DNA from: SZAS-79 sp038211455
GTDB taxonomy: Bacteria > Pseudomonadota > Gammaproteobacteria > Burkholderiales > SG8-39
NCBI GenBank assembly: GCA_038211455.1
Contig: JBBQVP010000017.1
Location: 1-42,529, forward strand
Length of the DNA: 42,529 bases
Direction of reading: 5' to 3'
Positions within the stretch are counted from its first letter, which is position 1. Every line of letters starts with the position of its first letter. Below are positions 8,287 to 16,726 of this stretch, one piece after another. The position numbers and the translations under genes were made by a program. Under the pieces are notes generated by a model that had not been told where the DNA came from, made no database searches, and worked only from the letters and a program-made list of their open reading frames with translations.

Positions 8287-9237
8287 TCAATACCCCCTGG
8301 CGCGCTCGACCAGCCCGTGGAGCGGCTGATTGCCCAGGAAGCGACGCGCATTTTCAGTGAATATTCCGGCGACAATCTCGTCGCGCCCGGCGATCAGGCC
8401 GCCAATGTGCGGCACCACGGTGATGCCTTCGGTTCCCCAGAACGGATGTTCCTTCGGCAGGGGCTCGGTGCGGTAGACGTCAAGCACTGCCCCGGCGATG
8501 ACCTTGTTTTTCAGCGCCGCGACCAGGTCGTCGTCGTTGACGAGGCCCCCGCGGCCGAAATTCAGCAGCCAGGCGCCGCGCTTCATTTTGGCCAGGCTCC
8601 TTCTATTGATGATGCAGTCGGTCTGCGCGGTCAGCGGCAAGAGTAGCAGCACGAAATCGGACTGTGCCAGCAGCGTGTCGATCTCTTCGGGCGCATACAC
8701 CTTCTCCACACCGGCAACCGGTTCAGGCGAGCGTTTGGTCCCGATCACGCGCAACTCCAGCGCCGCGGCCTTCTTCGCCAGTTCCTGCCCGATCGTGCCG
8801 AGGCCCAGGATCCCGAGGGTCTTGCCGGCCAGCGGCGCGGACACATGCCGGACCCAGCGGGATTCCCTTTGGTCGATCGTCACCTGCGCGTAGGGCTTGG
8901 TGATATGGAACAGTGCGCCGAGGATGTTCTCCGGCATGGCGACGCGATGGCTGCCGCGCGCGCAGGTGAGCGAGATACTTTCGCGCAGATCCGGGCGTGC
9001 CAGCCAGTTGTCGATGCCCACGGTGATTGCTTGGATCCAACGCAGTTTCGGCATTTTTTCGAGCACGCCGGGCGGTGCATTCAGAGCCAGCAGCACCTCG
9101 GTCTGTGCGAGCTGTGCAGAGGTGGGCGTTTCGTTCATACGCAGCGCCTGGACTTCCAGCTTCCCGGCCAGTCCGGCGCGTTCAAGGGCCCGACGATAGG
9201 GATCGGGTTCGTTTATCCAGAGCAACGTTCGAGTCAT
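8287..9237 (-). CDS. D-isomer-specific 2-hydroxyacid dehydrogenase (GhrA-like)
   Basis: NAD(P)-dependent dehydrogenase of 316 residues that interconverts 2-oxo acids and D-2-hydroxy acids such as glyoxylate/glycolate or hydroxypyruvate/glycerate. The Rossmann fingerprint GLGTIG is at 145-150. The substrate/catalytic Arg is in LNFGRGG (about 229), the catalytic Glu in YRTEPLP (about 258) and the catalytic His in PHIGG (about 277). The length fits the short GhrA-type branch. It lies upstream of, and on the same strand as, the coiled-coil gene. It is divergent from the MipA-like gene across 179 bp in which only weak inverted repeats around TACGTACG were seen. The exact substrate cannot be told from sequence. 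Confidence 0.9.
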   Translation of the reverse strand: MTRTLLWINEPDPYRRALERAGLAGKLEVQALRMNETPTSAQLAQTEVLLALNAPPGVLEKMPKLRWIQAITVGIDNWLARPDLRESISLTCARGSHRVAMPENILGALFHITKPYAQVTIDQRESRWVRHVSAPLAGKTLGILGLGTIGQELAKKAAALELRVIGTKRSPEPVAGVEKVYAPEEIDTLLAQSDFVLLLLPLTAQTDCIINRRSLAKMKRGAWLLNFGRGGLVNDDDLVAALKNKVIAGAVLDVYRTEPLPKEHPFWGTEGITVVPHIGGLIAGRDEIVAGIFTENARRFLGNQPLHGLVERARGY

Positions 9238-9416
9238 CGCGGTTTTACCTTCTTTGCTTGCCTATCAGGTGGCAACGCATCGGCTGGATCGCCCGGATAG
9301 CGTCACGCCAGTATGCGTTTGTCCCGCTACGTACGCAAACGTACCGAGCGATCCTGTCGCCCCACCGAGAATGGCCGTTCGGTCGATTTTCGCCATGGAT
9401 CCGAAATGGAGTCCCC

Positions 9417-10217
9417 ATGCCCATGAAACCCGCTCTTCGCGCCACGCGCCCGTTACTGTACGCGGCGCTCGCAAGCCTTTCGCTATTGCCCCTGCCTGCC
9501 GTCGCCGAACTTTCCAATGGCGCGATGATCGGGCCGGGAATCCGCTTTCGCCCGGCCTATGATGGCGCGGCCTCGCAGAACACCGAACTGGTGCCCGTGA
9601 TCCGCTATTTCGGCCATCCCTGGTTCATCCGCTCCACGCAGGGCGTGCTGGAAGGCGGCGCACGCATGGAACTCGCGCCGGGACTGCATGTGGGCGCCCA
9701 GCTTGCCTACGAACCCGGACGCAAGCAAAGCGATTCCGACTTCCTCAGGAATCGCAACGTAGCGAACCTCGACATCGGCGCTTCGCTCGGCGCGCAGATC
9801 GAATGGGACCACAAGTTCGGACGGGTGCCGGTTACGCTGCTCGCGCGCGTGCGCCGCCACACCGATGCCGCTCGCGGCACCCAGGCCGATATGCGCCTGA
9901 GCGTCGGCGTGTTCCAGAGCGGCAATTTCTCCGCCGGCGTTTTCGGCCAGACAACCTCGGGCAATGCGAAGGCAGTCGGTTCCCTCTATGGCATTCCGCC
10001 GCAGCAGTCGACCGCCACCGGCCTGGCGGGATTCAGTGCGGACAGCGGGCTGATGTTTGCAAGCCTCGGCCTGCTCTGGTCCTATGACCTGGGTACGAAC
10101 TGGGTAATGGTTGGAAGCCTGGAGGCGCGCCGGTTGCATGGCGACGCGGCGCACAGCCCGCTCGTCGAGCGCCGCACGAATTCCTATACCAGCTTGGGTG
10201 TGGCCTACAAGTTCTGA
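9417..10217 (+). CDS. MipA/OmpV-family outer-membrane protein
   Basis: 266 residues with a clear Sec signal peptide (basic start MPMKPALRATR, hydrophobic LLYAALASLSLLPLP, cleavage after AVA near residue 30). The mature chain alternates hydrophobic and polar residues with many aromatic girdle positions and ends ...SYTSLGVAYKF, with the terminal Phe typical of beta-barrel outer-membrane proteins. The NGAMIGPGIRFRPAYDG start of the mature part is typical of the family. MipA was described as a scaffold for murein enzymes and OmpV as an adhesin or porin, so the role here is open. ATG at 9417 is chosen for GGAG five bases upstream. It converges on the metallohydrolase gene, with 10 bp between stops. 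Confidence 0.87.
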   Translation: MPMKPALRATRPLLYAALASLSLLPLPAVAELSNGAMIGPGIRFRPAYDGAASQNTELVPVIRYFGHPWFIRSTQGVLEGGARMELAPGLHVGAQLAYEPGRKQSDSDFLRNRNVANLDIGASLGAQIEWDHKFGRVPVTLLARVRRHTDAARGTQADMRLSVGVFQSGNFSAGVFGQTTSGNAKAVGSLYGIPPQQSTATGLAGFSADSGLMFASLGLLWSYDLGTNWVMVGSLEARRLHGDAAHSPLVERRTNSYTSLGVAYKF

Positions 10218-10227
10218 AACGCGCCGC

Positions 10228-11112
10228 CTACGGCCAGTTGAGCGCAAACGCGCCGGCCCGCATCTCGATACGGGCCGCGTGCGGCGGCCCCCAGTGGGCC
10301 GGCGCGAACAGCGCGCCGCTTTCCACGCAGGCGGAAAGGATCCGCCGCCGCGTGGCCCGCGCCCCGGCCGCGTCCTCGCAGAAGCGGCTGTTCACCTCGG
10401 GGTAGTAGACCTGCAGCGGATGGTGGCAGAGATCGCCCGCGAACAGCATGCGCTCACCCCCGGACGCTGCGTGCAGCACCACATGTCCGGGCGTGTGGCC
10501 AGGCGTCGGCTCGATGGTCAATCCATCCTCGATTGCGTGCTCCCCTTCGATGGTCTGAAACAGGCCCGCCTCGAGCACTGGCAGGAGGCTGTCCAGCCAG
10601 ACCGCACGGTCGTCCGCGTCACCGTGCGTGCCGTTTACCTTGGCCTCGGCAGATGCGAGTTCCGCTTTCGAGCACATCACTTTTGCGTTCGGGAAGGTCG
10701 GCACCCAGCGGCCGTCGCGTAATTGCGTGTTCCAGCCCACGTGGTCCACATGCAGGTGGGTGCAGAGCACGAGGTCGATGTCCTCCGGCCTGAACCCCGC
10801 CTGCCCGAGCCGCTCAAGGTAAGGCTGCTCGATATTGTTGAACCCCGGCGAGTTCGGCCGAGGCTTGTGATTACCTATGCAGGTGTCGACCAGGATCGTG
10901 TGGTGTGCGGTACGCAGCAGCCACGAATGGGTGCCCATCACGAAGCACTTCTTCGCCGCGTGGTAGTAGTTGGGCGCGAGCCAGCCGATATGCTTTGCGA
11001 TCGCGTCGGGCGGCAACCCGGGCAGCAGGTGTTCGGGCGGAAACGCCGCGCCCAGCGTCTCCTTGATGCGCAGCACGTCTATCGCGCCGCAGCGGAAGGC
11101 TGGCGTGCTCAT
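10228..11112 (-). CDS. Metallo-beta-lactamase-fold hydrolase
   Basis: 294 residues with the dinuclear-zinc motif THLHVDH (118-124), further ligands in PTPGHTPGH (His about 206) and AGDLCHH (Asp about 227), and a late His in PAHWGPPH. This is the arrangement of glyoxalase-II/lactonase-type MBL proteins. The sequence around HTILVDTCIGNHKPR resembles the lactonase/AttM-like branch, which hydrolyses lactones or other esters, but the substrate cannot be assigned. No signal peptide is present, so it is cytoplasmic. The ATG is set at the MSTPAFRCG start. Its 5' end faces the Ada-like gene 100 bp away, so the two are divergent. Confidence 0.88.
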   Translation of the reverse strand: MSTPAFRCGAIDVLRIKETLGAAFPPEHLLPGLPPDAIAKHIGWLAPNYYHAAKKCFVMGTHSWLLRTAHHTILVDTCIGNHKPRPNSPGFNNIEQPYLERLGQAGFRPEDIDLVLCTHLHVDHVGWNTQLRDGRWVPTFPNAKVMCSKAELASAEAKVNGTHGDADDRAVWLDSLLPVLEAGLFQTIEGEHAIEDGLTIEPTPGHTPGHVVLHAASGGERMLFAGDLCHHPLQVYYPEVNSRFCEDAAGARATRRRILSACVESGALFAPAHWGPPHAARIEMRAGAFALNWP

Positions 11113-11212
11113 CGCGCCGTTGCGTGGATGGATTGCATGCTGGCGCAAAGGATACCGCGCCTGCGCAAGAACCGGATGGATTTGCGCCTCCGGTTTCGCT
11201 ACTCTGCCACGC

Positions 11213-12043
11213 ATGGACGCCACACACACTTTGATCGACCGGGCGCGTGCCTTCCTTGAGGCGCGGCGCGGGGAGCGCACCACGCTCGAAGAACTCGGCC
11301 GCGCAGTCGGCGCGAGCCCGTTTCACCTGCAGCGCAGCTTCAAGCGTGCCCTCGGCCTCTCGCCCAGGGACTTCCAGCAGGCGCTGCGACTGGAGGACAC
11401 CAAGCGCGCGCTCGCCGGTGGTAGCCGTGTGACCGATGCGGTATTCGGCGCGGGCTATGGCTCGCTCTCCCGGTTCTACGAAAAAGCCGCGGATGGTCTC
11501 GGCATGGCCGCGAGGGCCTATCGTGCCAAAGGCAAGGGGCAGGAGATCGCCTACACGACGTTCGCCTCGCCGCTGGGCTGGATCCTGCTCGCCTCCACCG
11601 GACGCGGCCTGTGTTCGGTGAAGCTTGGCGACGACCCCGAGGCGCTCGGCAAGCTGCTGGCCGCGGAGTTCAGCGAAGCGGTGCTCCGGCCGGACCGGCG
11701 GGTCCTGAAAAGTGCGAAGGACAGCGTGCTCGGATTCATATCGGGCGACGCGACGCTGGGCAAGTTGCCGCTCGACATCCGCGGAACGATATTCCAGCAG
11801 CGCGTCTGGGCCGCCCTGCGCACGATTCCGCGCGGCCAGACCCGCACCTACAAGGACATCGCGCTCGCGATCGGCGAGCCGAAGGCGGTCCGCGCGGTGG
11901 GCAGCGCCTGCGGGGCGAACCCGCTCGCGCTGGTGATTCCCTGCCACCGTGCCGTGCGCAGCGATGGCGGCATGGGCGGCTATGCCTGGGGGCTGGAACG
12001 CAAGGTGAAACTGCTGGGCATGGAGCGCAAACGCCGGGCGTAG
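11213..12043 (+). CDS. Ada-like protein: AraC-type helix-turn-helix fused to O6-alkylguanine-DNA methyltransferase, no sensor domain
   Basis: 276 residues. Residues about 5-105 form an AraC-type DNA-binding domain (LEELGRAVGASPFHLQRSFK ... VTDAVFGAGYGSLSRFYEKA). Residues about 112-270 form a methyltransferase domain with the alkyl-accepting Cys in VIPCHRAVRSDG (C244) and the DNA-intercalating RAVG segment. Full Ada (about 350 residues) has an additional N-terminal zinc-Cys domain that repairs methylphosphotriesters and converts Ada to an activator. That domain is absent, and upstream sequence in the same frame does not encode it. The protein should still repair O6-methylguanine by suicide transfer, but how or whether it senses damage for transcription is unclear. 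Divergent from the metallohydrolase; followed by fadH after a tandem repeat. Confidence 0.9.
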   Translation: MDATHTLIDRARAFLEARRGERTTLEELGRAVGASPFHLQRSFKRALGLSPRDFQQALRLEDTKRALAGGSRVTDAVFGAGYGSLSRFYEKAADGLGMAARAYRAKGKGQEIAYTTFASPLGWILLASTGRGLCSVKLGDDPEALGKLLAAEFSEAVLRPDRRVLKSAKDSVLGFISGDATLGKLPLDIRGTIFQQRVWAALRTIPRGQTRTYKDIALAIGEPKAVRAVGSACGANPLALVIPCHRAVRSDGGMGGYAWGLERKVKLLGMERKRRA

Positions 12044-12121
12044 TCGGAACAGGGGAACCCAGGTTCCCCCGTTACCCCTTCCTCGGAACAGGGGAACCCA
12101 GGTTCCCCCGTTACCCCTTCC
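12044..12121. repeat. Two perfect 39-bp tandem copies, each containing a hairpin
   Basis: Copy 1 is 12044-12082 and copy 2 is 12083-12121, identical by eye. Each holds the near-perfect palindrome GGGGAACC-CA-GGTTCCCC (12052-12069 and 12091-12108), and imperfect pairing extends outward (GGAACA against GTTACC). It starts directly after the Ada-like stop codon and ends 44 bp before fadH. It could act as a paired hairpin or terminator-like element, or as a REP-type dispersed repeat. No T-run follows. Confidence 0.9.
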
Positions 12122-12165
12122 TGGCGGGCGCTGCCGCTACAATCGCGCCTCCAAAGGGAGGCATC

Positions 12166-14187
12166 ATGTCTGCGTATCCACATCTGTTCCAGCCGCTCGA
12201 TCTCGGCTTCGTCACGCTGCCCAACCGCATCATGATGGGTTCGATGCATACCGGCCTCGAAGAACTGCCCGACGGCATCGAGCGCCTGGCCGCGTTCTAC
12301 GCCGAGCGCGCCGCGGGCGGCGCGGCGCTGATCGTGACCGGCGGGTTCTCGCCGGACGACGCCGGCAATCTCGGCCCTCACCCGGCGGAAATGGCCAGCC
12401 GGGAGGACTGCGAGCGGCACAAGCCTATGCCCCGCGCAGTGCACGCCGCCGGCGGCCGGATCCTGCTCCAGCTGTTGCACGCAGGACGTTACGGCAAGCA
12501 CGCGCGCATCGTCGCGCCCTCGCCGATCCGCTCGCCGATCAACCCGAACGCGCCGCGGGAACTGAGCAGCGCGGAAATCGAAGCCACGATTGAGGCCTTC
12601 GCGCGCGCGGCCGTGCTCGCGCGTGAAGCCGGCTACGACGGCGTGGAGATCATGGGTTCGGAGGGTTACCTGATCACGCAGTTCCTCGCCTTGCGCACCA
12701 ACCAGCGGACCGACGACTGGGGCGGCAGCCTCGAAAACCGGATGCGCTTCGGAGTCGAAGTCATGCGACGCGTGCGCGCGGCAGTCGGGCGGGACTTCAT
12801 CATCATCTACCGGATCTCCTCGCTCGAACTGGTCGAAGGGGGCTTGAACGGTGACGAAATTCTCAAGGTGGCCGGCGCGATCGAAGCTGCGGGCGCCGAC
12901 ATCCTGAACACCGGCATCGGCTGGCACGAGGCGCGCATCCCGACCATCGCCCAGGCCGTGCCGCGCGGCGGCTTTGCCTGGGCCACGCGCCGGCTGCGCG
13001 CGGCTGTAAAGATCCCACTGATCGCCTCCAACCGCATCAACGCGCCCGAAATCGGCGAGGAAATCATCGCGCGCGGTGATGCCGACATGGTGTCTCTCGC
13101 GCGCAGCATGCTCGCCGACGCGGAGTTCGCAAACAAGGCCAAGGCCGGTGACCGCGCGGGCATCAACATCTGCATCGCCTGCAACCAGGCCTGCCTCGAC
13201 CACATCTTCTCCGGCCAGTTCGCCTCGTGCCTGGTCAATCCGCGTGCCGGACGCGAGACCCAGCTCGCCTACCTTCCGGTGACCTCGAAGAAGCGCATCG
13301 CGGTGGTTGGCGGCGGGCCAGCCGGCCTCTCCTGCGCCGCGATTGCTGCCGAGCGCGGCCATGCGGTCACGCTGTTCGAGCAGGCCGCGGCGCTCGGTGG
13401 CCAGTTCAACCTCGCCAAGCAGATTCCCGGCAAGCAGGAGTTCGGCGAGAGCATCGCCTACTACGCCGAGCGCATGAAACGGGCCGGCGTGACCTTGAAA
13501 CTTGGCAAAGCGGCCTCCGGTGAAGAACTGGCCGCGTTCGACGAGGTGGTGCTCGCCACCGGGATCGACCCGCGCGTCCCGGCGATCCCGGGAATCGATC
13601 ACCCCAAGGTCGTCGGCTATGTGGATGTGCTTCTTGGCCGCACCAAGGTCGGCGCCAACGTCGTCATCATCGGCGCAGGCGGGATCGGATTCGACGTCGC
13701 GCTGTATCTGCTGGAAAAGAACGGCCATTCACAGACCGACCCGAATGCCTTCGCCGAACACTGGGGCGTGACGCAAGACGGGACCGCCTCCGGCGGCCTG
13801 GTTCCCGGCGGACCGGGCGCAGCGCATCCGGCCCACCGCATCACCATGCTCAAGCGCTCAGCTTCCTCCTTTGGCAAGACACTCGGACTGTCCACTGGCT
13901 GGGTGCATCGCATCGAACTCGCGCGCAACGGCGTCGCGATGATCAAGGAGATCGAGTACCGCCGGATCGACGACGCCGGGGTGCACATCGTGGTCGAAGG
14001 AAAGGAGCAGTGCATTCCGGCCGACACGGTGATCCTGTGCGCCGGGCAGGAGCCAAAACGCGACCTGTTGGCCGGCGTGCAGGCCCTCGGCCGCAAACCC
14101 CACCTTATCGGCGGAGCCAAGGAAGCAGGCGAACTGGATGCCAAGCGCGCGATGCTGGAGGGTGCGCAACTGGCCGCCTCGCTGTAG
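12166..14187 (+). CDS. fadH: 2,4-dienoyl-CoA reductase (NADPH), iron-sulfur flavoenzyme
   Basis: 673 residues, matching E. coli FadH in length and closely in sequence. It reduces 2,4-dienoyl-CoA so that unsaturated fatty acids can pass through beta-oxidation. Domain order: an Old-Yellow-Enzyme TIM barrel binding FMN (1 to about 330, with SEGYLITQFL and TGIGWHEARIPT); a 4Fe-4S ligand set CIACNQAC...C (C336, C339, C343, C355); then FAD- and NADPH-binding Rossmann folds (VVGGGPAGLS about 380 and IIGAGGIGFD about 500); ending with the CAGQEP and LDAKRA motifs. The start is supported by AGGGAGG four bases upstream. A TACAAT hexamer (12138-12143) may be its -10 box. The last codons take part in a GC-rich inverted repeat (14182-14205) that spans the stop. 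It fits with the acyl-CoA ligases and hydratase nearby. Confidence 0.95.
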   Translation: MSAYPHLFQPLDLGFVTLPNRIMMGSMHTGLEELPDGIERLAAFYAERAAGGAALIVTGGFSPDDAGNLGPHPAEMASREDCERHKPMPRAVHAAGGRILLQLLHAGRYGKHARIVAPSPIRSPINPNAPRELSSAEIEATIEAFARAAVLAREAGYDGVEIMGSEGYLITQFLALRTNQRTDDWGGSLENRMRFGVEVMRRVRAAVGRDFIIIYRISSLELVEGGLNGDEILKVAGAIEAAGADILNTGIGWHEARIPTIAQAVPRGGFAWATRRLRAAVKIPLIASNRINAPEIGEEIIARGDADMVSLARSMLADAEFANKAKAGDRAGINICIACNQACLDHIFSGQFASCLVNPRAGRETQLAYLPVTSKKRIAVVGGGPAGLSCAAIAAERGHAVTLFEQAAALGGQFNLAKQIPGKQEFGESIAYYAERMKRAGVTLKLGKAASGEELAAFDEVVLATGIDPRVPAIPGIDHPKVVGYVDVLLGRTKVGANVVIIGAGGIGFDVALYLLEKNGHSQTDPNAFAEHWGVTQDGTASGGLVPGGPGAAHPAHRITMLKRSASSFGKTLGLSTGWVHRIELARNGVAMIKEIEYRRIDDAGVHIVVEGKEQCIPADTVILCAGQEPKRDLLAGVQALGRKPHLIGGAKEAGELDAKRAMLEGAQLAASL

Positions 14188-14238
14188 GCGGCGGGCCGCC
14201 CACAGGACATTGACCGGACCCGGCCAGTCTTAGCGAAT

Positions 14239-14314
14239 GTACCGATATCGATACACAGACTGACCGGAAACCGTCTCCAGTACTTGATTGTCTGAAATAT
14301 TTTGGAATAATTTT
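14239..14314. repeat. Dispersed intergenic element, copy A
   Basis: A 24-bp box (14239-14262) containing ATATCGATACACAGA is followed after about 32 bp by an AT-rich imperfect hairpin (AAATATT-TTGG-AATAATTT, 14295-14314). A second copy with 21 of 24 box positions identical and the same layout lies at 28117-28193. The box contains a near-palindrome TGTACC-GATATC-GATACA. It lies between fadH and moxR, upstream of moxR by about 100-175 bp. The rest of this 228-bp gap shows a possible TAAACT -10 at 14380-14385 and nothing else clear. Confidence 0.65.
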
Positions 14315-14415
14315 AAGCCTGGAGCCTGGACCGGATGCATCCCCTTCTTCGGCTGGACGAGCACCAACGCGAACCGACGTAAACTAATGCCTGCCCACAA
14401 CGACCAACGTTCGCG

Positions 14416-15387
14416 ATGAACGCTCCGTCCACCCGCATTCCCGCCCTGCCCGCCGCCGAGGCGCGCGCCGTTCTCGGTCGCGTTTCGACCAATATCGAGC
14501 GCGTGCTGCAGGGCCAGCACGCCGCGATAAGAAAACTGCTGGCTGCGTTTTCGGCCGGCGGCCATGTGCTGATCGAGGACGTGCCCGGCACCGGCAAGAC
14601 CACGCTGGCCAAGGCGCTGGCCCAGTCGATCGGCGCGCCGTTCGCGCGCATCCAGTTCACCCCGGACCTGCTGCCCTCCGACATCCTTGGCGTGTCGATC
14701 TACAACCCGCGCGAGCAGAACTTCGAGTTCCGCGAGGGACCGGTGTTCACCAGCATCCTGCTCGCGGACGAGATCAACCGCGCCAGCCCGCGCACCCAGT
14801 CCGCGCTGCTCGAGGTCATGGGCGAGGCCCAGGTCACGGTGGAGGGGCGCACGCAGCGCCTCGACCCGCTGTTCTTCGTGATGGCCACCCAGAACCCGGT
14901 GGAGTTTCGCGGCACGTATCCGCTGCCCGAGGCGCAGATGGATCGCTTTGCGATGCGCCTGTCGCTTGGCTACATCGATGCGGCCATGGAAGTGGCGATG
15001 CTGACCGCGCAGGAACACGAACATCCGCTGGCATCGATCGTCGCGGTCGCAAGCCACGAGGAGGTGCTCGGCGCGCGCGCCGCGGCGCACGCGGTGCGGA
15101 TCGCAGACGAACTCAAGGCCTATATCGTCGCGCTCGCCCGCGCGACGCGCGAGGCCTCGACTGTGCAGCTGGGCTGCGGACCGCGCGCATCGATTGCGCT
15201 CACCCAGGTCGCGCGCGCGCTGGCGCTGATCGACGGCGAATCGTTCGTGCGGCCCGAGCACGTGCGCGAAGCGGCACAGAGCGTGCTCGCACACCGCATC
15301 GTCCTCCAGCCGCAGGCGCGCTACGCCGGCGCGAGCGGCGCGTCGATCGTTGCCGACGCGCTCGATTCGGTCCCGGTTCCCGCCTAG
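14416..15387 (+). CDS. MoxR-family AAA+ ATPase
   Basis: 323-residue AAA+ ATPase of the MoxR branch, probably a chaperone for maturation of a partner complex. Walker A is DVPGTGKTT (55-63), Walker B is ILLADEINRA (114-123), sensor-type NPVEFRGTYPLPEAQMDRF follows, and a C-terminal helical lid domain is present (about 230-320). It is first gene of the MoxR-DUF58-transglutaminase set. The next gene begins 10 bp after its stop, consistent with one operon. No strong ribosome-binding site precedes the ATG, but the family N-terminus begins here. Regulation is unknown; dispersed element copy A sits upstream. Confidence 0.93.
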   Translation: MNAPSTRIPALPAAEARAVLGRVSTNIERVLQGQHAAIRKLLAAFSAGGHVLIEDVPGTGKTTLAKALAQSIGAPFARIQFTPDLLPSDILGVSIYNPREQNFEFREGPVFTSILLADEINRASPRTQSALLEVMGEAQVTVEGRTQRLDPLFFVMATQNPVEFRGTYPLPEAQMDRFAMRLSLGYIDAAMEVAMLTAQEHEHPLASIVAVASHEEVLGARAAAHAVRIADELKAYIVALARATREASTVQLGCGPRASIALTQVARALALIDGESFVRPEHVREAAQSVLAHRIVLQPQARYAGASGASIVADALDSVPVPA

Positions 15388-15397
15388 GTCCGCTGCC

Positions 15398-16726
15398 ATG
15401 CGGCGGCTTCACTACACGCTGCTACGACTGGTCACCTCGTTCGACCGCGTCGTGCGCGAGCGCCTGACCGGGGCGGGCAAACTCGTCGCCATGAGCGCGT
15501 TCATGGCCGCGATCGTCGGGCTCGATACGCACCAGTCGCTCTCATCCCAAGTATTTTCCCTGCTCGCCGCGATGCTCGCGCTGTCGGCGGCCCTGAGCCT
15601 GATGTTCCGCGCGCGCGTGCGCGTTCGGCGCCATCTTCCCCGCTTCGCAACCGCCGGCGAGGAACTGAGCTACCGGGTCACGCTCGCCAACGAGGGGACC
15701 CGCCCGCTGGCCGACCTCGAAGTGCGCGAGCGTTTTGACGGCCAGCGGCCCGGATACGCGGAGTTCCGCCGGGCGCGGGAGCCCGGGGAGGCGAGACGCA
15801 ACTGGGTCGATCGCAAGGGCGGCTATTTCCGCTGGCGCCACCTGGTCCAGCGCCGATTGCCGGAACGCAACTCGGTCAACGACGGCGCCGCGCTGGCGCT
15901 GATGCCCGCCGGCGCACAGTCCCAGCTGCGCGCAACGCTGGTGCCGCGCAGGCGCGGCGTGCTTGCGTTCGCCGGGATCGACGTGATCCGGCCCGACACG
16001 TTCGGGCTCGCCTACGGGCGCGCGCGACTGCCGCTGCCCGACCGGCTCGTCGTGCTGCCAAAGCGCTACCGCCTGCCCCAGGTGCTGCTTCCGGCGCAGC
16101 GCCTGCTGCAGCCGGGCGGGCATGCGCTTGCCTCTTCGATCGGCGATTCGGAAGAGTTCCTCGCCCTGCGCGAGTACCGTCCCGGTGACAGCCTGCGGCG
16201 GGTGCACTGGAAGAGTTTTGCGCGCACCGGCGAGCCGGTCGTGAAGGAATACGAAACCGAGTTCTTCGAACGCCATGCACTGGTGCTCGACACCGGGGCG
16301 ACGAGTGAAACCGAGGCATTCGAGGAGGCCGTCTCGATCGCCGCGTCGTTTGTCTACACGATCGACACCCAGGAATGCCTGCTCGATCTGGTGTTCGTGG
16401 CCGGCGAGACGGAATGCCACACGGCCGGGCGCGGCGAGGCATCGAACGTGCACCTGCTTGAAGTGCTCGCCGGGCTGGGACCGTCCCGGGAGGAGGACTT
16501 CGACAAACTCGCGCGCGAAGTCCTCGCAAAGCGCGGCACCCTGTCGTCTGCCGTGTTCGTGTTGCTCGCCTGGGACGCGCCGCGCAGGAAGCTGGTTGGC
16601 GCGTTGACTGCGGCAGGGCTGGGTGTGCGGGTGCTGCTGGTCAGCGACACGCCGCCTGCCGAAACCGAGGGCCTGCTCGTACTGCAGCCGGGCAGGATTG
16701 AGCACGGCCTTGCGGGACTCGCATGA
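15398..16726 (+). CDS. DUF58-domain membrane protein
   Basis: 442 residues. Two hydrophobic helices near the N-terminus (about 28-69) anchor it in the inner membrane. The defining DUF58 block, with EEFLALREYRPGD and RRVHWKSFARTG, lies at about 250-275 and precedes a vWA-like C-terminal half. DUF58 proteins accompany MoxR ATPases and are thought to be their partners, but the biochemical role is not established. ATG 15398 follows the moxR stop by 10 bp. Its stop overlaps the next gene by four bases (ATGA), a sign of translational coupling. Confidence 0.9.
   Translation: MRRLHYTLLRLVTSFDRVVRERLTGAGKLVAMSAFMAAIVGLDTHQSLSSQVFSLLAAMLALSAALSLMFRARVRVRRHLPRFATAGEELSYRVTLANEGTRPLADLEVRERFDGQRPGYAEFRRAREPGEARRNWVDRKGGYFRWRHLVQRRLPERNSVNDGAALALMPAGAQSQLRATLVPRRRGVLAFAGIDVIRPDTFGLAYGRARLPLPDRLVVLPKRYRLPQVLLPAQRLLQPGGHALASSIGDSEEFLALREYRPGDSLRRVHWKSFARTGEPVVKEYETEFFERHALVLDTGATSETEAFEEAVSIAASFVYTIDTQECLLDLVFVAGETECHTAGRGEASNVHLLEVLAGLGPSREEDFDKLAREVLAKRGTLSSAVFVLLAWDAPRRKLVGALTAAGLGVRVLLVSDTPPAETEGLLVLQPGRIEHGLAGLA

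Noticed and set aside
4900..8360. Several long plus-strand open frames of 400-600 codons opposite the coiled-coil gene
   Set aside because: They are antisense shadows of a highly repetitive GC-rich gene. The translations are monotonous Arg/Ala/Pro or Ser/Ala repeats without domains, and they lack ribosome-binding sites.
12044..12121. CRISPR-like array
   Set aside because: Only two contiguous copies with no spacers, so it is a tandem duplication.
11611..12165. N-terminal extension of fadH reaching back through the tandem repeat and Ada-like gene
   Set aside because: FadH family length and the AGGGAGG site both place the start at 12166; the extension is out-of-frame Ada-like sequence.
11980..13728. 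Minus-strand open frame of 582 codons across fadH
   Set aside because: Antisense to fadH, whose protein matches E. coli FadH throughout; a GC-rich codon shadow.
14182..14205. Terminator after fadH
   Set aside because: A 10-bp stem with one mismatch spans the stop codon, but no T-run follows and loop and stem are simply GC-rich.
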